A DNA stretch of 64,000 nucleotides from assembly GCA_035610365.1 (NCBI GenBank), contig CM069432.1, positions 106,287,529-106,351,528 of the forward strand. The letters are read 5' to 3'. Shown here piece by piece: positions 54,966-64,000 of the stretch. Below the pieces are notes generated by a model. It was not told where the DNA came from and made no database searches. It worked only from the letters and a program-made list of their open reading frames with translations. The stretch is from Aquatica leii. Its lineage: Eukaryota; Arthropoda; Insecta; Coleoptera; Lampyridae. Made by a program: the position numbers and the translations under genes. Numbering within the stretch: the stretch's first letter is position 1; each line of letters begins with the position of its first letter.

Positions 54966-57900
54966 TAAGAATCCAAGTTTATTTGAATAAAAAACTACTA
55001 ATTTTCACTTTTAAATTCACAATTCACTTTTAAAAAGGATTTCTAAAGCAATACAAATGTATTACTAAAATTTTATTTTAAAACAATAATTGTTTTAATC
55101 AAAATATCGCAACTTTAATGCATTTTGTAGGTTACAAGTATGTAGTTTGGTTCAATGAAAAATTATAGCTATTGAATGGACGTTTTGAAATTAAAGTACT
55201 GCGGTTCGATCATGTGTAGTTTTTAAGTCTAAAGCTAGAATTGAGATGTAGATAATTATACTAGTATTAGTATTATCAAATAAAATTAAAAAATAATTTA
55301 ATATCAAAAATGTATTTATTGTTATAAGCAGCACATAATATTACGATTCTATGACTTAAAATCAGTTTATGTTTGTTTAACAATTCAATGTGAATTATAC
55401 TGACACATAAACGTTGATTAAGTTATCGACGTACGCTGGCGTTATAAATAACCTACGTTATACAGATTATCTTTTTTTAACTGCAAAAAATAAGTGAAAT
55501 AACTATATTATATTAATTTAATTTTCTATTCGGTCAAGTCTGACTCGTAAGGCACCTCTCGTAATTACGACTATAATACGGGTTATAGACAAATTCATGA
55601 AAAAATCTTCATATCTTTTGAATTAAGTATGTCACATAAATAACAAAATATGCATTGTAAATGGGCTTATTTAAGGAATTTGGCAAAATCTTGGCCCTGA
55701 TGTAATTATTGGATATTGCGTAACAAACACGATATGGAACAAAAACTTTCAACAAAATGATTTAAACGATGGGTGCAGTTTTGAGTCTTGTATGTTGTAT
55801 AGAAAATTTGTAAATTTTCATCTTCCTGAAGCTAGACGTCTGCACTTATAATTAACATATCGAATTAAAAATTATTTTTTCCAATGTGGGTGTGCCAAAA
55901 ACTAAATTGTTAGAAAATCCTAACAAATTATAAGGGTTAATCAAACAATTAATATGTGATATATTTAATTAATTAGTATTTACAAATAAGTAACAAATAG
56001 ATTACATTGCAATTTACAAATTTGTTAAATTGTTTAATATCGTACTCGTTTTTTTATGTCTGTGACAAATCAAGAAGTTTATTTTCCATACTTTTCAATT
56101 TTTAAACTGACATTGTAATTATTATATGTAAATTAACACAAGCGTATTTAAAAAAAAATGTAAATAAATATTACTATAAAACTGCAATAACGTACAAGTT
56201 GAAAACTTTATAATAATTTTTTTGCTTTACAACTTTTATCACAAACGACAAAAATTGTAAAACAAATTAAATAAACTTGAATTTACTTTTATCACTAAAA
56301 GCTAATAATAATAACGTTTATTGTAATAAGTGAAATATATGTACTGTTTGTAAAATAGTCAAGTTACAGTATCTTAAATAAACTAAAAGCTAATACTTTT
56401 ATTTTTCAAAAATTGCTGTTTATTCTATTTGCAAATACTACTGGGATAAAACTATTGTAACACTTTAAAGACAATAATAGAATAATATAATATATAATAA
56501 CTACTAACGTTATATTGCGTACAGAAAAATACTATTTGTGTAATAAGCTAGTATAATTACACAAAATTACAATCACTGCAACTAAACTTAGATCATAATG
56601 ATATACTTTAGTTAAATTTGATACAATTTTTAGTTTAGTTATTAATTATTTTAATTACAACAATACAATTTTAATTAACGAAAAATCGTACTGGTTGTAT
56701 CAATTCTACTTATTTGTTATACAGTTGGTACAACACCATTGCATAAGATGCAGCTGATTTGATGATCTAAACAAAAAACATTTATTTAATATTATTCAGT
56801 AGCGTACGTACAATAAATCTTTATGTAAATAACAATTAAATCTTATAACATACAATATAACATTATATTTATTTAGTAAATCTTATTCTCTAAAATATAT
56901 TTTATTATTTGTAAATTTCAAAATATGAAACACTTACTATACTAAATCTATTTTTATTAAAAATTGCATTTTTAAGTCAAGAAACAATAAGTTTTATCTG
57001 TATATTACAAGTTACTGTAACAAAAATATATGACATACTATATTAAAAATCGGATAAATAAATAAAAAAATAAATCATCAAATAAACTATTATATTAAAT
57101 CTATTGTATATGAAACAATGAATTCGAAGCAAAACTAATTAATATTGTTTTAATTGTAATGAAAACTTGCCAAAAACGAAACAAAAACCCTAAAATTAAG
57201 TAAGTAATGAATTAATAATAATTTCGTAATTTGATAGTTTTGTTTGTTACCTTACAAATATTAGACTCAAATGCTGAATTCGCTTTTAATAATACTGTCA
57301 AGATTTTTTAATTTTTTTTTGACTAAATCTTAGTTACTGAGGTTTGCTATTTCGTTGTTTTTCTAATTATAGTTCAACATGCTTTTGGTGTTTGCCACAA
57401 AAATTATTAAGTAAGTACTTTATAAAAAAAGTAATAATTAGTGCTGTTGATACACTTATGCTGTGTAGATTACGAGTGACTCTAGTTGACAGTAGTAAAG
57501 ACAGTAGTATTTGCAATTGTGCTACTAATAACATAAATTTTACAACATTTTATTTTATAATGATACACAGCGAACAACAAGACAAAATAATAAATTCAAC
57601 TGAATTTTATAAATTAAACAAAAATATTAATTATGTTTATTTTTACAAAGCTTCCGTTTAATGTATGAAGCGGAATGCAAATACTACCAGTTATAACATT
57701 TTTCATTTTACTTACAAGAGAGACTTATACCCCTAGATTTTTTTTCCAAAAAGTTGTTTGCATTGTGGCGATGACAAACAAAGTTGTCATTGTCTATAAT
57801 TTAACAAAAAACACGTTGCGATTTTTTTGTGTCCACAGCTCGCGTGTAAATGTAAAATATGCAGTACTAAAATTGCATGTTTGAGATTTCACTGCCAAGA

Positions 57901-58594
57901 ATGTATTTTTATATTGCGTGTAATTGTCAGCAGTTAAGATAGAAAGTTAGATTTTTAAAACATAGTTTTTACGCTCAACTTAGTTCGCTTCTAGTACAAT
58001 GGTACCAGAATTTGTAAAAAACCAAAACAATAATAATCTATAATAATAATAAACTCATAAACTAAACCCGATTAATACTAAGCTCCATCTAGCTATTACA
58101 TGTATTTTTTATTATAAAGCCAGTTTACTTAAAATTCCAGAAGTTTGTTGTTTGTATCTTCTTTAACAGCAACAGAAAATATTTTATTTTATCTTACCTG
58201 CTCAAAAGACTAGCTATCTTTCTATATGTAATTCTGCAATGTTTGAAAAATGCCTTAATTGTTTTTCTATCTCAGACGATGTTTTCCGTTTATATTCAGA
58301 ACTTGATTCGTGTTTTTTTAAAAAGATGTTTGGTGTTTTTTAATAGTAGCTTGAACTGCATAACTAGAACACTTTGAAGTTTTGACAATTTTTACTTGGC
58401 TAATGCATTTATTATGCAGTGCTATTATTCTGGTTCTTTTTTCCGAAATCAACTGCGGTTTTTTTAGCCATATTACTATTCTTCACAAACAGAAATTATA
58501 TTTTACTACTCAGAGGATAATTACAATTTAAACGTTCACTATAAGTAACAAAACGCAATTGAAATAAACAATCAGAAATATTCGCATTTAAAGT
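54966..58594. other. AT-rich noncoding DNA
   Basis: No supported gene; plus-strand frames at 57.34-57.88 kb are Cys-, Phe- and Asn-rich with no family match and look like chance. Confidence 0.4.
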
Positions 58595-58641
58595 GCATTT
58601 ATTTTTAATAGCATTGACACGATGCTATTAAAAATAAATGC
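58595..58641. repeat. perfect 20-bp inverted repeat, 7-nt loop
   Basis: GCATTTATTTTTAATAGCAT (58595-58614) and its exact reverse complement (58622-58641) flank TGACACG. A compact 47-nt hairpin with no gene context. Confidence 0.85.
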
Positions 58642-60732
58642 GACACGTTAGGACTTTAATTATAAGTTAAGGTAATATTTAGAACAATACCTACATACCT
58701 ATATGTCATTAACATATAATTAAGTTGTTATTTTATATTGTTGTAAGTTGTAAATTAAATAAAATTTATTGAACACGATTGTATGTTCCAAAATAGCAAG
58801 TTTACTTTTTTATTATTTAATTCAATAAAAAGCAACTTTTGATAAATTTCATAAACAGATTTCAAACATAAGCAAATCAAAATAACGTGATAGATTAGTC
58901 TAAGCATTAAACAAAACTTTTACTTCTTTGCTTCTATATAACTGCATCATCTGTTGAAAACATTAGCGTTCTTTTAAGTGCATGATTGTTGCTTATATTG
59001 AAATTAAAATTATTACTGTTTAAGCAATTTATTGTGACATCTACAAAACAAAAATGATTTTAAGCCTATCTTTTCGGATATAGAACTTAGTTTGTGTTTC
59101 AATCTAACAACAAAACCTACATACATACATGAATGTAATTGATTTACAAATACAGTTTGTATTAAATACTATCACTTTCAGTTAAAACAAATTAAAACTA
59201 AATTAGATGTAATTACATTTTATTTAAGTTAGCTTTTGTAGTTAAAAAATATTTTTGTTCAGCTTCTTTAACTGCATTCAGCAAAGTTGTCAAATCATTT
59301 TGAATCATTAAGTCATGCTTACATTTTAGTTTTAAATTTTTTTTGTTGACCAAAAAATGCTAATTATTAATTTTTTTATTAAAAAAAATGCGTTTTCATA
59401 ATTTGAAAACAAATAAAAAAAATACTATTTAAAACAGCTTTCCCATTTAAGCGTTTTATTTTAGACATAAAATGTCTAAAATACTATTTGTTTTGTTTTG
59501 CACTTCTGATACCTATACCTCATTTAATAACTAAGAAAAACGTTAACAAAAGATTTAATTTACAATAAATAAATAACCAACTAATTTGAAGCGGTTAATT
59601 TGCAAGTAGTGTTTCTATAGTTTTAGTAATAAAATGTACGTATAAAATATTTTTGATTTGATAACAATAGTTGAAATTAAATTGCTATAGCGCTGCCAAT
59701 TTATTGTAGTAAAATTCAGAACATGTTTATTAACGTAAAACTTACTATAAATAACAAAATAACACAAATTATAGAATTATGTATAAGAAATAATGAGTAC
59801 TGTAAACATAAATAAATACAACACTAATCAATCAATCAGAGTAAGAAACGATTTTAAATGTATTAAAATGTGAACCGAAACATGCAAACTACTCAGTGTC
59901 AGATTCAAAATATGAAATCGTATTGCTATCATTATATATGGATATTATAATTGATTCTATTCAAATATCGACTATTTCATTTAACTTGCACTTTTTTTTC
60001 TTTAACATGTTATACACAGTTTTCCAATTAGTACTCGAAGCATTAGATAAAGCTTCTTGTACATTTTTTTTTCAAACAACTTTAAAGTTTTATTTTTAGC
60101 TGCCATTTTATTCTTTTACTTGTGCTCATATTAATTCTATACAATTTAATTAACAATGATACAGTAGTAGTAGCAAAACTGTTTTGTTAACTTTTTTTGC
60201 TGTTTCATCAATTGAAACCAAAAGCTAAAGATTCGTTTGTTGTATTAACTATAAAAGCTCATACTAACTCATATCTGTTTCAAATACTATGTTCTAATGA
60301 TTGTAACCAATTCTTTATATAAATTATTTTTTATACCGATATTTTTATTTTTCTACTCTTTGAATATGCGCCATTTATGGGCTCTGTGTTCATAGTACGA
60401 AAATAACTACAAATAATCAGAATGTCTCAAATGACCTTTATCCCGTACTCAATTTCAATTCATAAAACGAGTATACGAGTAGTATAAGTACTGAGAATAA
60501 ACGGATACTGGAACCAATTTTGCATCTGTGAAAACTAATCGAATCGTGCGAATGGAAAAATGAATATTCGTCTATTGAGTAATCGTTAGTTTGGATCCTC
60601 GGGGGTAACAAGTACTCATGTAACGAATAGTTACTTATTCTTTATCACTATAGTACAGTGTCTCATTGTATTATTTTTTTTTTCTGAGCACAATACATTT
60701 TCAAAAAATGGCATAGAAATAATATATATATA
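58642..60732. other. AT-rich noncoding DNA with small hairpins
   Basis: 11-bp hairpin at 59458-59482 (ATTTTAGACAT / ATGTCTAAAAT). At 60.42-60.66 kb GAGTA/GTACTC-type words recur (ACGAGTATACGAGTAGTATA, AGTACTCATG), perhaps a decayed hAT-like MITE; boundaries are not clear. Confidence 0.35.
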
Positions 60733-61465
60733 TAATTCAAAAAACATCACTTATAATTCCGATTAGTTTATTTTAATTCAGAAAACTAAAAATTTAATTT
60801 TGATTAGTGAATTGTATTTTAAAAATTGCCAAATGTAATTCAGATTAATAATTGTAGTTCAGAAAACGTTAAGTGTAATCTAAATATAAATCATTTGTAA
60901 TTTAGAGAGCATCAGTAATAAAAAATTAAACGTTAAAATGCTAAAAAGTTAAAATAATAACAATATTTATTATTAAATACTCATTTGTAAATTTCAATTA
61001 AAGTATTAGGTATACAAATTATTTAGCTTCTTACTAACATAACACAAACGCAACTACTTCTGATTACAGTATATGCTTTACTTGCTCAATAATTTGTTCA
61101 AAGCATAACATTCTATCTTATATTACACATGATTAATTGAAAGATAAGTTTTAGCGTAGAGTTTTTTAGTTATAGTTTTATTATAAATAATTCAAATTTG
61201 TTTAAAATTTATCTTAATGCATTCAGTTCATACTTGTTGCCTGTGGAAAAATTACGGCCTGTAACTGTTAAAAAGTTGAATACTCGTGATTCTTCACACT
61301 CGCATACGCTTAAAAGTTTCCATTCGCATAACATTTTTATTTCAACTTTGTTACAGAACATACTATTCTGAATTACAGTTCACGTTTTCTAAATTACAAA
61401 TGACGTATTCTAAAAACTAAACAGTTGACAATTCTGAAAAAAAATTTTCTGAAAAACAGTTGAAA
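60733..61465. repeat. foldback-like repeat with TGTAATTCAGAAAAC units
   Basis: Degenerate units of about 20-24 bp (TAATTCAGAAAAC, AATGTAATTCAG, TTGTAGTTCAGAAAACGTT, TTTGTAATTTAGAGAGCAT) lie at 60733-60915. The same words occur inverted at 61355-61465 (reverse complement: TTTGTAATTTAGAAAACGTG, CTGTAATTCAGAA). The two clusters face each other across about 440 bp, as in foldback elements with repetitive arms. No coding sequence. Confidence 0.5.
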
Positions 61466-62101
61466 ATTACACTTATTATTAGCACGGAGTTGAGCATCTT
61501 CCAGTAAATACTGCAATTAACGGTAATACCTTATTTTATATTCAAATTCTATTTTCAAGTGATTCCAATAAATTGTTATGAACACCAAAAATTCCTTTGT
61601 TTTATATTGAATTAAAACATGAGTAAAAAATGACAATTTGGTTTTTTCTTGTATACTAGTATAAAAATTATTCTGTCTTTTTTTAATGATAATAAGAAAC
61701 GTGTTTTTGTAATTTTACTTTTAAACGTAGCTTTATATACTACTTTCATATTTGTTTTTATTTAAATGTGGCATAGTTACGTATAAAAATGACTTTCTGC
61801 TTTCTACGACTTATTTTTAAATTCAATTTTATCTTAAAAAATGTACATTTACTGTTTTTTTAGCTTTAAACTTCAAACTTATTATTTACCAACTATACAA
61901 ATACAAGCTACATAATGTTATTTTAAATTTTATGGTTCGATTCGATTACATTAAAAATATATTGTTAAGAAACACAAAAAACATATTCAAAATTTTAAAG
62001 TTTTTAAAAATATTTTAAATATAATACCGTTTTTGTGTTAATTTTAATTTGTTTAAAAAATTAATATTTTTTGTTAATGTAAAAAAATATATTATACTTA
62101 C
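61466..62101. other. intron or downstream region of the odorant receptor
   Basis: The receptor's last short exon should lie at or left of this region on the minus strand. I searched for a phase-0 acceptor followed by an S-Y-S/F-type ending and found nothing convincing. Confidence 0.4.
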
Positions 62102-62257
62102 AGACATAAGCGACGACAGTGAAAGATTAACAAACTTTCCTGCAGTTAAAACCATGGGTCGTTTAGAACGTTCCATTATCAAAAATAGATTCTTTCTTAC
62201 TAATGGGCCACAATAAACCCATTCAGTCATATAGCAAGCATCTTTAACATTAGCACT
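62102..62257 (-). CDS. insect odorant receptor (7tm_6), penultimate-type exon
   Basis: Acceptor TTTTTAG (ends 62258), donor TCT|GTAAGT (62101-62096), 52 codons, phase 0 at both ends. Translation SANVKDACYMTEWVYCGPLV, RKNLFLIMERSKRPMVLTAG, KFVNLSLSSLMS. The W..., R-K-L..IM.RS..P and L-T-A-G-K-F segments are the hallmark of the C-terminal region of insect Or proteins: end of TM6, third intracellular loop, start of TM7. These are ligand-gated cation channel subunits that pair with Orco in sensory neurons. No stops; likely a real gene. Confidence 0.9.
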
Positions 62258-62308
62258 CTAAAAATATATATACTTGTATATATGTAAATCTAACAAAAAA
62301 TTCCTTAC

Positions 62309-62413
62309 TTGAATAGTAACTTCGTTTCCAAAAAGACAATATAAAGTAATTTGAAACATAAGAGTTCCTAAAAGGCTTACGGACAATATAAATCTCATGG
62401 TTCCAGGTTCAGT
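62309..62413 (-). CDS. insect odorant receptor (7tm_6), preceding exon
   Basis: Acceptor TTTTATAG (ends 62414), donor CAA|GTAAGG (62308-62303), 35 codons, phase 0. Translation TEPGTMRFILSVSLLGTLMF QITLYCLFGNEVTIQ, a hydrophobic span matching TM6 of Or proteins. It joins in phase to the exon at 62257-62102 across a 51-bp intron. Upstream exons (TM1-TM5) should lie at higher coordinates; none is convincing before 63 kb. A frame at about 62690-62648 (NNFVKALEL then GTAAAC) fits the expected preceding sequence but lacks an acceptor. Confidence 0.88.
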
Positions 62414-63060
62414 CTATAAAACAAATAAAATACATACATAACTAATTAATTTGTGTGTAAAATTAAATGTTATATAATTTAAGTTTTAGGATAATAAGTA
62501 TAAAGTAGGTAAATTACTAATTATATTTGCATCATAATTTAATAACATTCAATACATTCAAAATAATAACAAAACTGTAGTAAAAATTGTTTAACATGTA
62601 AAGAATACAGTTACATAACGAAATTGTTTTGAAACGTTTACAAGTTCGAGAGCTTTCACGAAGTTGTTATCGATTTTCCAGAACGTTCACAGAAAATTAC
62701 CGTTTTTATATTAAATATCCTTAGATTTAATTAGTTTGTTAGTTATAAACGTGTACATGTTTTTAGTATAAATAAATTAGTTTTTAATAATCGTTACAGT
62801 TTTTATATTGTAACAAGTATGACATTTATTTTAAGCTATTTACACGAATTAAGTTATTATAAATGTAAGTAATTTAACTGAAGTAACGCACAATACAATA
62901 CAAACTATAATTGAGTAAAATTTAATAAAAAAAAAAATTTATAGATAATTTATACATTACTGTCACTTTTTATTTGACGACTATCTTTTGTTTTGTCAAT
63001 AGCTTCAAATAATTTCTTGGAAATGTTTCCCTGCATCCTTCATAAAACTGTTATGTCTTA
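62414..63060. other. probable odorant receptor intron
   Basis: AT-rich; contains the doubtful exon-like stretch at 62648-62690 described with the receptor. Confidence 0.35.
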
Positions 63061-63990
63061 AATCAGAAAGTTAGACGCGGCATCAAAAGAAAGAGTTGTG
63101 ACGATAGCGGCAGTATGCTCAATTTTGAGAACTTTATTGAGTAAAAGTAGCAACAAATTGATTTTTTCTGACCTGAAGTGCTTGGATCATAATTAGAGAC
63201 CAATACTTAGACGTCTGTTTCTTGAAAAAACAATATGTCCTGTCCTGTGTTGTCGTTATCACACGAGCTGAGCTTTTGTCACACGTAGCAATCCGTAAAA
63301 AGCAGTTTGTACAAATGCAACTCGTGGAAACCTGAACTCTACAATAACTAACATGTTCCAAACTGGCCTCTTATCCAGTTGATCTAAGCCGCAACCAATT
63401 TATTAATGTCATTATACTCCATTTTTTTCTTAAGATTCTATAATGTTTGCCACAGCATCTCGTAAAATCGACCAGGTATAATATCGAGCGTCGGTCATCA
63501 CTTAGTTTCAAGACTCTACCGACCGCCGGTTGATGTTTTTCTTTTAAACATCTCAAGGTTTTTACTTACACAATGTGATTTGGCGTAATCTCCTAAAGTT
63601 TGAAACAAGTCTTCTTTCACTTTGGTTGTAACTTCTAGCTTAGCGTTGCCAGAATTCCCGTACGTGATCATGAACCCATCCATCAACTCGATTTCAAGTT
63701 TTGATTGTGATATAAACAGGTGCAAATACTGATTTAAATCTTTTTAAAGTTCTGACAACATTTCGCCCAAGTACTTTTCCGTTCTTTAATTTATCCGTTC
63801 AACCACGTTATCAGACGGACGGTAGAAAAAGTCGTTCTAGTTTTTTTAATTTCCAACAATCAACAAATTTCTTGAAATTTGCAGTCTTAGTTAAAACGCA
63901 ATTCTAAAAGAACTCTGAGCCGACAGTAAACTTTGTTACCAAAACATCTGCGACAGTTGCCGACTATTGATTTGATATGGCGTCTATTTT
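63061..63990 (-). pseudogene. unidentified decayed coding segment
   Basis: GC is higher than the surroundings. Minus frames in succession: 63725-63516 (FISQSKLEIELMDGFMITYG, KVKEDLFQTLGDYAKSHCVS), 63556-63371 (LSDDRRSILYLVDFTRCCGK) and 63361-63134, with frame changes between them. The composition is protein-like, but I recognise no domain. It most resembles a decayed mobile-element ORF; it may continue beyond the window edge. It lies upstream of the receptor exons on the same strand, so an intron-resident element is possible. Confidence 0.35.
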
Positions 63991-64000
63991 CGTATCCAAT

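Noticed and set aside
57344..57884. Two plus-strand frames of 105 and 69 codons
   Set aside because: Composition is typical of AT-rich chance frames (F, N, I, K, C), with no motif or splice context.
62648..62697. Third odorant receptor exon (NNFVKALEL then GTAAAC)
   Set aside because: Fits the expected sequence and phase, but a stop lies directly upstream with no acceptor AG between.
1..64000. CRISPR arrays, rRNA genes, bacterial operons
   Set aside because: No regularly spaced direct repeats, no rRNA-like sequence, and gene structure is eukaryotic.

Overview
This 64 kb window looks like AT-rich nuclear DNA from an insect. The evidence is spliced coding segments with canonical GT/AG introns, the C-terminal exons of a 7tm_6 insect odorant receptor near the right edge, and a dense, layered load of arthropod-type transposable elements. 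Nothing is bacterial: there are no operons, rRNA genes, tRNA genes or CRISPR arrays. Most of the sequence is A/T-rich intergenic or intronic DNA, and the readable coding content is mostly mobile elements, intact, nested or fossil.

Layout. 0-6 kb: noncoding DNA with a fossil Penelope-like (PLE) GIY-YIG endonuclease (2.8-3.2 kb, minus), a two-copy tandem duplication (5.1-5.6 kb) and one orphan exon-like block of higher GC (6.17-6.28 kb). 6.97-12.43 kb: a complete but dead BEL/Pao LTR retrotransposon on the minus strand, with both LTRs. 12.5-26 kb: fossils, namely PLE pieces, two RTE/Dong-like LINE pieces, a THAP zinc-finger remnant, a pogo/Tigger-like MITE and a 33-bp near-perfect hairpin. 26.9-34.75 kb: the best-preserved block, a Tc1/mariner-superfamily transposon with a DD82E (Sailor-type) transposase, TIRs and TA target duplications. 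It has been split by a 4.7 kb CR1-like non-LTR retrotransposon whose two ORFs are both open.

36.5 kb: a Harbinger-type MITE with TTA target duplication and CpG-rich interior. 37.7-42.6 kb: a transposase HTH fossil and PLE fossils, one interrupted by about 1.1 kb of foreign DNA. 46.4-47.9 kb: a better-preserved, 5'-truncated PLE with RT palm, GIY-YIG nuclease and a hammerhead-like terminal motif. 48-55 kb: dispersed repeats, unassigned ORF remnants and a Ty3/gypsy integrase fossil. 55-62 kb: AT-rich DNA with short inverted repeats. 62.1-62.4 kb: two odorant receptor exons, minus strand. 63-64 kb: an unidentified decayed coding segment.

The most interesting points are in the nested block. The CR1-like element has no AUG for ORF2 upstream of its endonuclease motifs. 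Instead, a canonical -1 slippery heptamer (A AAA AAC), in the correct frame, lies one sense codon before the ORF1 stop and leads directly into open ORF2. The host Sailor element has three predicted spliced exons whose reading frame continues on the far side of the LINE insertion, so its gene appears intact apart from that insertion.
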